From positions 47,378-98,773 of the forward strand of contig NZ_CDMK01000003.1 of assembly GCF_001283065.1 (NCBI RefSeq): a DNA stretch of 51,396 nucleotides, read 5' to 3'. The stretch comes from Helicobacter heilmannii (GTDB taxonomy: Bacteria > Campylobacterota > Campylobacteria > Campylobacterales > Helicobacteraceae). Under the pieces are notes generated by a model. That model saw only the letters and a list, made by a program, of their open reading frames with translations. It was not told the origin of the DNA and made no database searches. A program made the translations under genes and the position numbers. This document shows, piece after piece, positions 24,565 through 33,977 of this stretch; within the stretch, counting starts at the first letter, position 1; each line of letters begins with the position of its first letter.

Positions 24565-27373
24565 CGCTGCACGAATCAACCAAGTAGGCAATGTGCTGGA
24601 AGGGGATGTTAGAGTGCTGGCTTAAACCTACTTCGCAGGTGCTAGAGCTGCAAAAGCCTTTTTTAAGTTTTTTGTCTTGGTAGAATCTTGTGAAGTCTAA
24701 TAGGGCATGGTCATTGAGTTCTGGCGTTAAAAAGCCCTTGTTGCCCGCAAAGCCACAACAGCCCGTATCGATGTGCTCTACAATCTCCCCGCGCACACAC
24801 GCCTTAGCCAAATCCCGCATGTTCTGCGCATAACCTAGGCGTTTAGCCGCACACATCGTGTAAAGGGCGACATCTTCTTGTAGGGGCGTGATTTTTAAAT
24901 GCGGCAATAAATGCTCTTGAATAAAAATGGGCATGTCGTAAATTTTTAGCCCCGTGTGCTCCAATTGCTCGATCAAATACGCGCTGCATGCGCTGTGATC
25001 CAACACGATGGGGATTTGCCCATTTTTGGAGAGCTCTTTTAAAAGTTTGGCATTTTTTTCAGTGTTCTGCACACTCAAATCTTGGTAGTCAATGAACGCC
25101 TTACCACAGCAAAACTTAGATAATTCTTTAGGATAAATCACCCCAAAGCCCGCCTTTTGGCATAGCGATTCAAAGACCTCTTGCAGACTGCGTTGATCGG
25201 GCATCAGTTTTGAAGGCGCAAAAGCACGGTTAATGCAGGTGGAAAAGTAGAGCACGCTTTGGGTGGCGGGCTTGCTGGTGAGTTGGAATTTATTTTTTCG
25301 TGGCATGTAATTAGAAACTAAAGGCGTGCCTAATTTGGTGTGCAATTTTTGGCTGCATTTATGGATGAAATCCGCGCCTAAGGCCACCTGCCCCACTTGC
25401 ACCGCACCAAGCCCGACCTTCAAGCCCCCCACCACAAAATCCATGTGTTTTAAAATCTCTTTAGCCACAAGAGGGGCCTTTTCTTTTCGGCGGGTTTTAA
25501 GTGCAATGGTGGCGCTGTCAATGCCAAGCGGGCAGAGTGTGGAGCACATATGGCAGGCTGCACAAGTTTCATCGCTTAAATACTGATACCCTTCCAAGAG
25601 CTCTTCTAGCAAGGTGCGGTCGGTGGCTAGTCCTTGGGCGGCTTTTTGGCTCAAATAGGCGATTTCTCTTTGTAGGCCTATGCGCTGGCGGGGGGTGAGC
25701 GAAAGATAACGGCTAGGGCAAATGCGCTCGCAAAACCCGCACTCCATGCAGGCTTCTATTTCAGGGGCGATGGGCACACTCTCTTTTAAATTCTTGGTAT
25801 GGATTTGCGGATCGCTTGATAAGATCACATCGGGGTTTAAGAGTTTATCCGGATCAAATAGGGCTTTGATGCGCTGGCAAATTTGGTAGGCTTTTTCACC
25901 CCACTCCAATTTAACAAAGGGGGCGACCATGCGCCCTGTGCCATGCTCGGCTTTGATCGAACCCTGTAAGGACACAACCATTTGGGCCAAATCCTCCATG
26001 AGCGCGCTAAATTGCGCCCGCTCGGTGGGGTTTTCTAAAACAGGGGTGATCAAAAAGTGCAAATTACCGCTTAAAGCGTGCCCAAAAATCACGCTGTGAT
26101 CTTTGAAGCCATGCTTTTCTAACAAGCCTTGTAAATTGGCGATCCCCTCTTGCAAATGCTCCATGTCAAAGCATAGATCCTCAGTGATTACACTCGCCCC
26201 ACTGCGCCGCCGTCCCGCCACAATGGGGAAAATACCTTTTCTAATCTTCCACCATGTGTTATAAACCTGCGGATCTGTGCTTTGCTCTAGGGGCAAGATT
26301 GTGGGGGTGGCTTGCAATTTCTCAAGCACAAAGGCACTATTTGCCTCAAGGGTGTTTAAGTCAGTGCTCTCCAGCTGGGCTAAAATGCACGAATAGCCCG
26401 GCTTGATCTCGTTTAACACGCTAGGCATGCCCTCTGTGCCCTTCACACTGGCTAGACATGCATAGTCCATAAGCTCTGCGGCACTGATTTTATCTGCACT
26501 TTGTGCCAAAATTTGCACCCCCTTTAGGCCCGCCGCCAAACTCTCATAAAAGAGCAAGAAGCAGGTTTTATAAGGGTAGTCGGACACACAATGCAGCTCA
26601 CAGCTGGAGATAAAGCCTAGCGTGCCCTCTGAGCCTATAAACAAATGGCTTAAAATGTCTATGGGGTCTTCAAAGTCTACGAGGGCATTTAGACTATAGC
26701 CCGTGGTGTTTTTGATTTTGTATTTCTTTTGGATTAAGGCGTGCAATTCGTCGTCCTCTAGCACCTCTTTACGCAAAGCCAATAATCCGTCTAAAAGCGT
26801 AGCGTGGCTTTGTTTGAAGGACTCGACACTCTCTTTCTTGCTCGTGTCTAAGAGCGTGCCATCGGCTAGGATCACGCGGATGGATTTTAAAGTTTGGTAG
26901 CTGTTTTGCGCCACCCCACAGCACATGCCACTGGCGTTGTTGGCTAAAATCCCCCCCACCATGGCAGTCGCGATGGTTGCCGGGTCTGGTCCGATCTTTT
27001 TTTGGTAGATTTTTAGGGCGTTGTTGGCCTGTGCTCCGATCACTCCACAGCCAAGCCGCACACTCTCCCCGCTATCTTGTGGCTTGATTTCTTGCCAGCC
27101 TAAATTTGCCATCACCAAAACCCCACTGCCACACGCTTGTCCAGATAAGGAGCTGCCCGCCGCTCTAAAGGTTAAAGGGGTGTTATGCCTCTTAGCCAAA
27201 GCACACAAACGCATGATCTCTGCCTCGTGGAGGGCTTTGACGACCAGCTCGGGAACATAGCGGTAGCAGGACGCGTCTATGCCATAAACCACACGGCGCA
27301 AATAATCCTTGTAAATACGATCGCCCAAGAACTCTTGAGCGTCTTGGTAGAATGCAGTGTAATTTTCTTGCAT
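24557..27373 (-). CDS. dld: FAD/iron-sulfur D-lactate dehydrogenase
   Basis: A 938-residue fused oxidoreductase that oxidises a 2-hydroxy acid, most likely D-lactate, and feeds the respiratory chain. The N-terminal FAD-binding domain carries VARAL-type contacts in LTFRAAGSSLSGQACGSG and GPDPATIATAMVGGILANNA. The middle region matches the FAD-oxidase C domain (GEHGTGRMV-like AEHGTGRMVAPF). Two ferredoxin-type clusters follow, CMECGFCERICPS (about 540) and CAACHMCSTLCPLG (about 604). The last third holds two CCG domains (CCGKAFIDY and CCGFAGNKGF). Gene order dld-uppS is as in H. pylori (HP1222-HP1221). It is transcribed divergently from the rhodanese gene. Confidence 0.88.
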   Translation of the reverse strand: MQENYTAFYQDAQEFLGDRIYKDYLRRVVYGIDASCYRYVPELVVKALHEAEIMRLCALAKRHNTPLTFRAAGSSLSGQACGSGVLVMANLGWQEIKPQDSGESVRLGCGVIGAQANNALKIYQKKIGPDPATIATAMVGGILANNASGMCCGVAQNSYQTLKSIRVILADGTLLDTSKKESVESFKQSHATLLDGLLALRKEVLEDDELHALIQKKYKIKNTTGYSLNALVDFEDPIDILSHLFIGSEGTLGFISSCELHCVSDYPYKTCFLLFYESLAAGLKGVQILAQSADKISAAELMDYACLASVKGTEGMPSVLNEIKPGYSCILAQLESTDLNTLEANSAFVLEKLQATPTILPLEQSTDPQVYNTWWKIRKGIFPIVAGRRRSGASVITEDLCFDMEHLQEGIANLQGLLEKHGFKDHSVIFGHALSGNLHFLITPVLENPTERAQFSALMEDLAQMVVSLQGSIKAEHGTGRMVAPFVKLEWGEKAYQICQRIKALFDPDKLLNPDVILSSDPQIHTKNLKESVPIAPEIEACMECGFCERICPSRYLSLTPRQRIGLQREIAYLSQKAAQGLATDRTLLEELLEGYQYLSDETCAACHMCSTLCPLGIDSATIALKTRRKEKAPLVAKEILKHMDFVVGGLKVGLGAVQVGQVALGADFIHKCSQKLHTKLGTPLVSNYMPRKNKFQLTSKPATQSVLYFSTCINRAFAPSKLMPDQRSLQEVFESLCQKAGFGVIYPKELSKFCCGKAFIDYQDLSVQNTEKNAKLLKELSKNGQIPIVLDHSACSAYLIEQLEHTGLKIYDMPIFIQEHLLPHLKITPLQEDVALYTMCAAKRLGYAQNMRDLAKACVRGEIVEHIDTGCCGFAGNKGFLTPELNDHALLDFTRFYQDKKLKKGFCSSSTCEVGLSQHSNIPFQHIAYLVDSCSDE

Positions 27374-27447
27374 GTATTGCCTTTGTTGTCAAAATAAGGC
27401 AATTTTACTACTTTTTTGGCTGTTTATCTTTATGTATGAAAATGTGC

Positions 27448-27453
27448 TACAAT
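27448..27453 (+). promoter_or_regulatory. Extended -10 promoter of the rhodanese-hemD operon
   Basis: TGCTACAAT gives an extended -10 (TACAAT at 27448-27453) in the divergent dld/rhodanese gap, 28 bases before the ATG at 27481, with ribosome site AAAGGA in between. No -35 box is obvious, which is usual for Helicobacter. Confidence 0.55.
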
Positions 27454-27480
27454 CCCCCCAAAATTTTAAAGGATTTTGAC

Positions 27481-27798
27481 ATGGAGAGCAGTTACACCCA
27501 CCAGCTCGTAGAACTGAAGTCTTTCAACCCCAAGGATTATTGCGTGATCGACATTAGGGACGCTGAGAGCTACCACAAGGCGCATCTAAAAGAAGCACTC
27601 CACATGGACGATTTGAACGCCATTAAAAAGTTTGCCCTAGAGCACCCCCAAGATAAAGTGTTGTTGCAATGCTGGCGGGGCAACACCGCCGCGCAATACG
27701 CTAATGCTTTGCACGGGGCAGGAGTGTCCAACATTTACTTTTTAAAAGCGGATTTTGACGACTTTAAGACATCGGGCTTAGAAGTACTAGAAAGTTAG
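27481..27798 (+). CDS. Rhodanese-domain protein
   Basis: A single-domain rhodanese of 105 residues, starting at ATG 27481 with AAAGGA upstream. A longer open frame begins at 27352 but would run through the promoter. The fold is visible as DYCVIDIRDAESYHKAHLKEA and the active-site loop LLQCWRGNTAA, with the sulfur-carrying Cys at about residue 65. It may transfer sulfane sulfur; partner unknown. The stop TAG shares its last base with the GTG start of hemD, so the two are coupled. Confidence 0.85.
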   Translation: MESSYTHQLVELKSFNPKDYCVIDIRDAESYHKAHLKEALHMDDLNAIKKFALEHPQDKVLLQCWRGNTAAQYANALHGAGVSNIYFLKADFDDFKTSGLEVLES

Positions 27799-28478
27799 TG
27801 CGCTCGATTGTTGTGGTGAGCAGCGCGCCTACGGGGGGTGTAGGAGTGCTAGAACCTAGTATCGGTTGCTTAGCTTGTGGCCGGATCGTCTATTTACCTC
27901 TAAATTTAGACAATCTAGCCACACCCACGGGCGTGCCCTTACAGCTCGCTCATGTGAGAGCCTTGCTTTTCACCTCCAAACATGCCCCTTTAAGTTTAGA
28001 GCACGGTCTAGCAAACAGCGATGCCCTCACCTTTTTAAAGAGCCTCCCCGCCTTTGTGCTCGCCCCAAAGAGCGCACAAGTAGCCAAGGATTTGGGCTTT
28101 AATGTTGCCTTCATGGGGCAAAGCGGGCATGCCAAGGGCTTTATTGAGGAAATCAAAGGCCTTTTGCCAAACCCCACACTCTTTGTGCGTGCCCAAGAGA
28201 CCGCCACAAATGCCCTAGACTTTCTGCCCTCTTTGATCGCTTACCAAAACACCCCCTTAAAACTGCCCCAAGAACAAAAGCCAAAGCCTCACTCTGTGCT
28301 GATATTCACAGCCCCTAGCAGTTATAGGCATTTTTTGGCTAATTTTGCATGGGATTCTAGCTACAGTGCTGTAGCCATCGGTCAAAGCACCTTAAACACT
28401 CTTGATCCGCACATTTGCGCCCATCTAAGCCCACAGCCTAGTCTTGAAGCCTGCATTGCATTAGCCAAAACGCTTTAA
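27798..28478 (+). CDS. hemD: Uroporphyrinogen-III synthase
   Basis: A 226-residue HemD-type protein that cyclises hydroxymethylbilane in haem biosynthesis. The family is poorly conserved in sequence. Supporting points are the length, the alternating two-lobe pattern, the segment ALLFTSKHAPLSL early on, VLIFTAPSSYRHFLANF in the second lobe, and VAIGQSTLNTL, which matches the usual A-I-G-x-x-T motif. Position also supports it: H. pylori has rhodanese, hemD and crcB in this order. The start is GTG overlapping the rhodanese stop. Confidence 0.8.
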   Translation: MRSIVVVSSAPTGGVGVLEPSIGCLACGRIVYLPLNLDNLATPTGVPLQLAHVRALLFTSKHAPLSLEHGLANSDALTFLKSLPAFVLAPKSAQVAKDLGFNVAFMGQSGHAKGFIEEIKGLLPNPTLFVRAQETATNALDFLPSLIAYQNTPLKLPQEQKPKPHSVLIFTAPSSYRHFLANFAWDSSYSAVAIGQSTLNTLDPHICAHLSPQPSLEACIALAKTL

Positions 28479-28515
28479 AGCTTTGCTAACATTGTGAGAA
28501 ACTTAAAGGATTGGT

Positions 28516-28899
28516 ATGCATTTTATGTTTTTATTGGCAGCACTGGGCGGAGCTGTGGGGGCGAGTTTGCGCTATTTTGTGGGCAAGATCGCACCCACGA
28601 AGTTGTGGATTTGGCAGAGTTTTCCGGTCGGCACCTTTAGCGTGAATTTAATTGGGTGCTTTGTGATCGGATTTGCAGGGCATTTAGTGGCAAAGTCTAT
28701 CCTAGGCGATAAAATGAGTGTATTTTTTATCACGGGGGTTTTAGGGGGCTTTACGACCTTTTCTTCCTTTGGACTAGACACTTTAAAACTCCTACAAAAA
28801 CAAGCCTTCAGCGAGGCGATCGCCTATGTGGTGGGTAGCAACCTCTTAGGGCTACTTTGTGTGGTTCTAGGCTGGGGCTTGGCTAAACTGATACACTAG
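28516..28899 (+). CDS. crcB: Fluoride exporter CrcB/FluC
   Basis: A 127-residue four-helix inner-membrane protein of the Fluc family, which exports fluoride as a dual-topology dimer. Signature motifs: GGAVGASLRYFVGK at the N-terminus, PVGTFSVNLIGCFVIGF with the pore Asn, and GVLGGFTTFSSFGLDT with the Phe box and the TTFSS sodium site. RBS AAAGGA precedes ATG 28516. No fluoride riboswitch is visible upstream. The last 17 bases overlap the end of the convergent EI24-like gene. Confidence 0.93.
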   Translation: MHFMFLLAALGGAVGASLRYFVGKIAPTKLWIWQSFPVGTFSVNLIGCFVIGFAGHLVAKSILGDKMSVFFITGVLGGFTTFSSFGLDTLKLLQKQAFSEAIAYVVGSNLLGLLCVVLGWGLAKLIH

Positions 28900-29614
28900 C
28901 TTTTTTAGCCTTAATGTCTAAAAAGAAGCGCGCCAGGATGATGGTCTGCAAGAGCGTGGCAAAGAAGTTAAAGATGGGGATGAGCGAGAAGAGATAAGCC
29001 ACGATGGCGATTTTGTGGTGGGGGATTTTGTATTCTCTTAGCACCTCTTGATAGGTTTCTTGATTGTAAATGGAGCTACCGATGTCAAAAGAGAGTGTGT
29101 TTTTAAAGAAAAAGTAATGCGGGATGAGCGACACGAACACTCCAATGAAAGGGATGAAGTACAGCGGGATGCACACCACCAAGAACATACACAAGTAGGC
29201 GAGTTGCTTTAAGAAATGCTGGATACAGCCCATGAAATCCCCGAAGTTTTCTAGGGGTAGGTTGGTGTAGTCGTGTTTGTGTAAATAGCAGATCACCACG
29301 GGGGTGTAAAAGAGCGACACAAAGAGATTGCCAATCAGGCTTAACATCAACACACTTAAGAGCAAGAGCACATAGGCAAAGACCTTAATCGCCAGCAAGA
29401 ACATGGCGGGCAAGAGGCCGTTGGTGTGGGCGTAGTGATCCCAGCTTGTGGGCAAAAAGCCCTCGATGATGCGCACCATATTGCCCCCAAAGTAGAACAA
29501 GACCACCCCCCAAAATAGCACGCCTAAGAACACAGGACCTAAGTTTAAGAACAGCATTTTCCAGCTTAAAAAGTCTTTCCAACTTTTGTGGATGGTTTGC
29601 AGCGGTGTCTCCAT
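28883..29614 (-). CDS. EI24-domain inner-membrane protein (CysZ-like)
   Basis: A 243-residue multipass membrane protein. Hydrophobic segments lie at about residues 22-45 (FLNLGPVFLGVLFWGVVLFYF), 70-105, 135-165 (AYLCMFLVVCIPLYFIPFIGV) and 205-230. The pattern, including PFIGVFVSLIPHYFFFKNTLSFD and FSLIPIFNFFATLLQTIILARF, fits the EI24/CysZ family, some members of which move sulfate. Function in Helicobacter is unknown. RBS AAGGGAG precedes the ATG. It stands head-to-head with ppiC, as HP0174 does in H. pylori. Confidence 0.8.
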   Translation of the reverse strand: METPLQTIHKSWKDFLSWKMLFLNLGPVFLGVLFWGVVLFYFGGNMVRIIEGFLPTSWDHYAHTNGLLPAMFLLAIKVFAYVLLLLSVLMLSLIGNLFVSLFYTPVVICYLHKHDYTNLPLENFGDFMGCIQHFLKQLAYLCMFLVVCIPLYFIPFIGVFVSLIPHYFFFKNTLSFDIGSSIYNQETYQEVLREYKIPHHKIAIVAYLFSLIPIFNFFATLLQTIILARFFLDIKAKKASVSV

Positions 29615-29732
29615 TTGACTCCCTTCTGATTTGTGGAATAGCCCACTTTTATTTTAAGTTTAGCATGATAGAATAACTCTTTCATGCCTTTGCAATGCAA
29701 GGCTTCAATTCTACAATACTTTGGAGAGTTTT

Positions 29733-30647
29733 ATGGTTAAGAAAAGCGTCATGAGTTTGGTTGTAATGGGGTTTTTGGGTGTGGGTTTGGTCGGGGCAAA
29801 GACTTTAGCCACCGTCACCTTCCCCGCTCCACAAGACACACCTACTAAGGGCAAACACCACAGAAAACACAAACAAGTTGCCGCCAAACCTGAAGTGGTG
29901 AACATCACAGAGAGCAATTTTGATGTGTTGAAACAACGTAGTCCCAACTTTGACTTTGACAAACTTAAACCCGAACAAAAAGAAGCCTTGATCGAACAAG
30001 CCATCAACAACCTGTTGATTGAAAGAGAAGCGAGGAGAGAGAAATTAGACGAAACCCCAGAATTTGCCAAAATGGTGGAGAGTTATAAAAAACAACTCCT
30101 TGTGGAAACTTGGGCAAAACACCAGGCCGAAGTGATCGGCAAAGAGGACATCCCCGAAGCCAAGTTGAAACAATACTACGAAGCCAATAAAGCGCAATTT
30201 GTGCAACAAGAGGCCCACGCCCGCCACATCTTGGTGAAAACCGAAGCAGAGGCTAAACGGGTCATCTCTGAACTAAATAAAGTCCCTAAAGCCCGTGTAG
30301 AAAAAGAGTTTATCGACATCGCTAACCGTGAATCCATCGACCCAAACACCAAGAACAGCAAGAATGGCGGGGATTTAGGTAAATTCCAAAAAAACCAAAT
30401 GGCCCCCGAGTTCTCTAACGCTGTCTTCGTACTTAAACCTGGCACTTACACAAAAACCCCTGTCAAAACCGAATATGGCTACCATGTGATCTACTTGATC
30501 AGCAAAAACGAACCAAAAACCCCCAGCTATGAAAAAGCCCGCCAAACCATCATTGGCATCTTAAAAGAACACCAATTCCAAGAGTATGTCAAAGGGGAAC
30601 TAGAAAAATTGCGCAAACATGTGCAAATCAACATCAGCAAAGATTAA
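29733..30647 (+). CDS. Secreted parvulin-type peptidyl-prolyl isomerase
   Basis: The ATG at 29733 (MVKKSVMSLVVMGFLG) gives a proper signal peptide ending near VGA; a TTG 12 bases upstream is less likely. The 304-residue protein has a SurA-like N-terminal helical region (about 50-155) and one parvulin domain (about 160-275). The domain contains AHARHILVKTEAEAKRVI, NGGDLGKFQKNQMAPEFSNA and TEYGYHVIYL. It is the counterpart of H. pylori HP0175, a secreted isomerase reported to act on host cells; here a periplasmic chaperone role is the minimum inference. It is followed by fba and efp. Confidence 0.92.
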   Translation: MVKKSVMSLVVMGFLGVGLVGAKTLATVTFPAPQDTPTKGKHHRKHKQVAAKPEVVNITESNFDVLKQRSPNFDFDKLKPEQKEALIEQAINNLLIEREARREKLDETPEFAKMVESYKKQLLVETWAKHQAEVIGKEDIPEAKLKQYYEANKAQFVQQEAHARHILVKTEAEAKRVISELNKVPKARVEKEFIDIANRESIDPNTKNSKNGGDLGKFQKNQMAPEFSNAVFVLKPGTYTKTPVKTEYGYHVIYLISKNEPKTPSYEKARQTIIGILKEHQFQEYVKGELEKLRKHVQINISKD

Positions 30648-30656
30648 AGGGTTTAT

Positions 30657-31580
30657 ATGCTAGTCACGGGCATTGAGATTTTAAACAAAGCGCACCAAGA
30701 GGGCTATGGCGTTGGAGCGTTTAACTTTGTTAATTTTGAGATGTTGCATGCGATCTTTGAGGCGGCTGAGATGGCCCAATCGCCCTTAATCGTGCAGGCC
30801 AGCGAGGGGGCAATCAAATATTTGGGCATCGACATGGTGCTTAGCATGGTCTACACCATGAGCAAGCGCCACTCAAGAATCCCCGTGGCTTTGCATTTAG
30901 ACCATGGCAGCAGCTTTGAGAGTTGCAAAAGGGCGGTGGATGCGGGCTTTACCTCCGTGATGATCGATGCCTCACATCACCCCTATAAAGAGAATTTACA
31001 GCTCACTAAAGAGGTTGTGGATTACGCCCACTCTAAGGGGGTGAGCGTGGAGGCTGAGTTGGGGCGTTTGATGGGCATTGAGGATCATATCTCTGTAGAT
31101 GAGAAAGATGCGGTGTTGGTTAATCCTAATGAGGCTGAGGAGTTTGTGAAGGTCAGCCAAGTAGATTACTTAGCCCCTGCGATCGGCACGAGCCACGGGG
31201 CGTTTAAGTTCAAGGGCGAGCCCAAGCTAGACTTTGAACGGCTTGTGGAGGTGAAAAAGCGCACCAACATCCCCCTAGTCTTACACGGAGCAAGCTCGAT
31301 CCCTGAGAGTGTGCGTCAAATCTTTTTGAGCACGGGCGGAGACTTAAAGGGGGGCAAGGGTGTACCCTTTGACTTCATCGAGCAGTCCATCAAGGGCGGG
31401 ATCAATAAAATCAACATCGACACCGATTTGCGCCTCGCCTTCATCGGCCAAGTGCGTAAAATGGCGCAAGAAAACCCCAGCGAGTTTGATTTGCGCAAGT
31501 ATTTCACCCCCGGCATGGAGGCAGTGAAAGCCGTCATTGTGGAGCGCATGCATGTGCTTGGCAGTGCGGGTAAAATTTAA
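30657..31580 (+). CDS. fba: Class II fructose-bisphosphate aldolase
   Basis: A 307-residue zinc-dependent aldolase that interconverts fructose-1,6-bisphosphate with DHAP and glyceraldehyde-3-phosphate. Motifs: ALHLDHGSSFESCKRAVDAG with the zinc His and catalytic Asp, MIDASHHPYKENL, VEAELGRLMGIED with a further metal ligand, and LVLHGASSIPE. The C-terminal INKINIDTDLRLAF is typical. The length matches H. pylori FbaA (HP0176). It lies ten bases after ppiC and 17 before efp. In Helicobacter it serves mainly gluconeogenesis. Confidence 0.97.
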   Translation: MLVTGIEILNKAHQEGYGVGAFNFVNFEMLHAIFEAAEMAQSPLIVQASEGAIKYLGIDMVLSMVYTMSKRHSRIPVALHLDHGSSFESCKRAVDAGFTSVMIDASHHPYKENLQLTKEVVDYAHSKGVSVEAELGRLMGIEDHISVDEKDAVLVNPNEAEEFVKVSQVDYLAPAIGTSHGAFKFKGEPKLDFERLVEVKKRTNIPLVLHGASSIPESVRQIFLSTGGDLKGGKGVPFDFIEQSIKGGINKINIDTDLRLAFIGQVRKMAQENPSEFDLRKYFTPGMEAVKAVIVERMHVLGSAGKI

Positions 31581-31596
31581 GGATTAAAGGAATTAG

Positions 31597-32160
31597 ATGG
31601 CCATTGGCATGGGCGAGTTAAAAAAGAATTTGAAGATTGAAATACAAGGCGTGCCTTACCGCATCGTGGAATACCAACATGTCAAACCCGGTAAGGGTGC
31701 GGCCTTTGTGCGGGCGAAAATCAAGTCGTTTTTAGATGGCAAGGTGATCGAAAAGACCTTCCACGCGGGCGACAAATGCGATGAGCCCAACTTATTGCAA
31801 AAACCCATGCAATTTCTCTATTTTGATGGAAGCAGCTACCAGTTCATGGACACGGAAACCTACGAGCAAATCGCCCTAAGCGAGGATCAAGTAGGCGATG
31901 CGCCCAAGTGGATGCTCGATGGCTCTCAAGTGCAGGTGCTCTTCCATAATGAAAAGGCAATTTCTGTAGAGGTTGCCCAAGTGGTGGAGCTGAAGATCAC
32001 ACAGACCCCCCCCAACTTCAAGGGCGACACTTCTAGCGCAAGCAAAAAACCCGCCACGCTTGAAACCGGCGCAGTGGTGCAAGTGCCCTTTCATGTACTT
32101 GAGGGTGAAGTCATTCGGGTCAACACCCAAACAGGTGAATACCTAGAAAAGGTGAAATAA
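31597..32160 (+). CDS. efp: Translation elongation factor P
   Basis: A 187-residue EF-P, which relieves ribosome stalling at polyproline. It has three beta-barrel domains; the domain I loop [13 protein letters not shown] places the conserved Lys at about residue 35. Further conserved blocks are [45 protein letters not shown] and [13 protein letters not shown] see none of the EF-P Lys-modifying genes (epmA/B) in the window. It is followed by a clear intrinsic terminator. Confidence 0.97.
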   Translation: MAIGMGELKKNLKIEIQGVPYRIVEYQHVKPGKGAAFVRAKIKSFLDGKVIEKTFHAGDKCDEPNLLQKPMQFLYFDGSSYQFMDTETYEQIALSEDQVGDAPKWMLDGSQVQVLFHNEKAISVEVAQVVELKITQTPPNFKGDTSSASKKPATLETGAVVQVPFHVLEGEVIRVNTQTGEYLEKVK

Positions 32161-32174
32161 CCCTTCTACTTCGT

Positions 32175-32194
32175 GCTCCCTTTGGGGGCTTTTT
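32175..32194 (+). terminator. Intrinsic terminator after efp
   Basis: GCTCCC, TTT, GGGGGC forms a six-pair stem (one G-T pair) followed at once by TTTTT. It lies 15 bases after the efp stop and closes the ppiC-fba-efp transcript. Confidence 0.8.
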
Positions 32195-32247
32195 GCAAAG
32201 ATACCTTTTTAAAATACCTCTTAGGTGCTTTACAAGCCCCTTAGGCA

Positions 32248-32820
32248 TTAACGCCCCCCGCGGTCTTTTGTGAAGTCGTGGTGGTTTTTTGTAGCGTTCT
32301 CTAAAAGCACTTCATCAAAAATCTTTTTTATCCCCAGTGTGATTTGTTGGATCGTTTCTGGAGCCAGGGCTTTGATGTTCTCTAAGGATGTCCGCAATTT
32401 AGCAGGGTCGTAGCTGTTCACCTGTACCAGCATGAAGACCTCTTCGTTATTGGGGTTGATGTACTCGCCCAGCTGCACGCCATGCCCTAGACTGCTAGAG
32501 ATGGCTTGGATGATTTGGTTAAAAATCGCATCATCGTAGGGTTTTTGGTGGGCATTTTGGCTGACAGTGTAGGTTTCCTTGAGTTTATTAGCGATGTGGA
32601 TCGCTACCCTAAAGCGGGCACGCTCTCTAGCAATGCCTTCCGATCGGGCGGTTTGTCCATCAATGACATGGGAGCTGTCAATTCCCTGCGTGGTGTACCC
32701 ACTCATGTCTTGCACCATCCAGTTGGGCATGTTTTGTAAAAAGACCGCTTGTTTGGGCCCTGAGTTGCACGCCCCCAAAAGCAATACACTGACTAAGGTT
32801 AAAGCAACACGCCTATACAT
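32248..32820 (-). CDS. LPP20-family lipoprotein
   Basis: A 190-residue predicted lipoprotein; the signal peptide MYRRVALTLVSVLLLGAC places the lipidated Cys at 18. The body fits the Helicobacter LPP20 pattern: NMPNWMVQDMSGYTTQGID, then an Ala/Arg-rich helix RSEGIARERARFRVAIHI, LKETYTVSQ and EVFMLVQVNSYDPAKLR. LPP20 proteins are surface or outer-membrane lipoproteins and known antigens in H. pylori; their role is unclear. It follows the downstream end of the exporter operon on the same strand by one base, so it may share its transcript. Confidence 0.7.
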   Translation of the reverse strand: MYRRVALTLVSVLLLGACNSGPKQAVFLQNMPNWMVQDMSGYTTQGIDSSHVIDGQTARSEGIARERARFRVAIHIANKLKETYTVSQNAHQKPYDDAIFNQIIQAISSSLGHGVQLGEYINPNNEEVFMLVQVNSYDPAKLRTSLENIKALAPETIQQITLGIKKIFDEVLLENATKNHHDFTKDRGGR

Positions 32821-33977
32821 TAGACCTCCTTTGATTTCGTTTGGCTACGCATTGTAGCAAAATCTCGCCTCTGCATCCGCCATGCCCCGATCAACAAACT
32901 CCCCACTGCCAAAACAACCAAAGCGCATAGATCATAAAGCACCGCACTAATGGGGGCAGCAAACTGGTTGAGCATCACAAGGGCAGAGATGCCATGTGTG
33001 GCTGGGATGAGCTGTAAAGGCAGGCGCAAGAAGGCAGGCATCAGTTCAGATGGCCAAATAAAGCCCATCATAAACACGAGGGGTAGGGAGGCGACTAGAA
33101 CGATTTGTGTAATGTGGGCGGGTTTGCTGGCAAACGCCCCCATGAGCACCCCAAAGCTTGAGACAGCAAAGAGAAAGACCAAACCACAAAGGAGCAATTC
33201 CGTGGGGTGAGCGTGGATGTGCACGCCATAGTAGGGAAAGAGCACCCCAAAATAGAGCAATAAATGGAAAGTGTAAATTAAAGTGAAGCACAACGCACGC
33301 ACTAAACAAGTTTGTAGCGCTTCAACAAAGCCCTGAAAGCGCCTAGGGTTGGCGCAAGTGATCCCCCCCGCTCCGATCAAAAGCGTTTGGTGCAAGATGA
33401 AAATAAAAACATGGGCAATGGCATAGTTAAGATAACCAAGGGAGGGGTTGTAAAGCGGGATGTCTTGCAAATCAAAGAGGTTGTGCTCTGTGGCATGCTC
33501 GCCTAAGTATAAATCCTTGTAGATTTTGAGCTTTTGGCTTAGGGCTTGCACGGTCTTGGCAGTGGCGTGTCCGATGGTGCTGTAGATGAGAAAATAGTTG
33601 GCGTTGGCGTACAGCTCGATTTTTGCGGGGACGCTGGTGTAGACATGCCGCTCAAAAAACCTAGGGATCAGTACGATCCCAAAAATCTTTTCTTCTTCTA
33701 AGAGTTTCTTGGCTTCTTGCATGGAGCTTGGATAGGAGGCGATTTTGACCTCTTGGGATGCCTCGAGCATTTTAGTGAGTTGGCGAGATAGGTGGCTGTG
33801 GTCTTGATCCACTAGGGCGATTTTTTGGGCCGTAACAATGTCGTTTTTGTAGGGCAGAGGGTAGAGAAAAGCGTAAAAGAGTGGTCCACCAATCACCACC
33901 ACTAACACACCCAAATGACTAAAAATTTGCCTAAACTCTACGGCTATGGCCCTAAACACGGCAAAACCTTTTGTCAA
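32820..33977 (-). CDS. ABC-2 type exporter permease (second subunit)
   Basis: A 385-residue permease of the YhhJ/YbhR type: one N-terminal helix, a large periplasmic domain (about residues 45-180), then five helices. Visible parts are LVVVIGGPLFYAFLYPLPY, VTAQKIALVDQDHSHLSR, GHATAKTVQALSQKL and the C-terminal helices around SLPLVFMMGFIWPSELMP. The start is uncertain: TTG 33977 or GTG 33959 (preceded by AAAGG), both inside the end of the neighbouring permease gene. With that gene, the HlyD-like adaptor and the TolC-like channel it forms a complete export system. The ATPase subunit is not apparent here. Confidence 0.82.
   Translation of the reverse strand: MTKGFAVFRAIAVEFRQIFSHLGVLVVVIGGPLFYAFLYPLPYKNDIVTAQKIALVDQDHSHLSRQLTKMLEASQEVKIASYPSSMQEAKKLLEEEKIFGIVLIPRFFERHVYTSVPAKIELYANANYFLIYSTIGHATAKTVQALSQKLKIYKDLYLGEHATEHNLFDLQDIPLYNPSLGYLNYAIAHVFIFILHQTLLIGAGGITCANPRRFQGFVEALQTCLVRALCFTLIYTFHLLLYFGVLFPYYGVHIHAHPTELLLCGLVFLFAVSSFGVLMGAFASKPAHITQIVLVASLPLVFMMGFIWPSELMPAFLRLPLQLIPATHGISALVMLNQFAAPISAVLYDLCALVVLAVGSLLIGAWRMQRRDFATMRSQTKSKEV

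Noticed and set aside
27352-27480. Upstream extension of the rhodanese gene
   Set aside because: It overlaps the dld start and the extended -10 promoter; the ATG at 27481 has a ribosome site and fits the domain.
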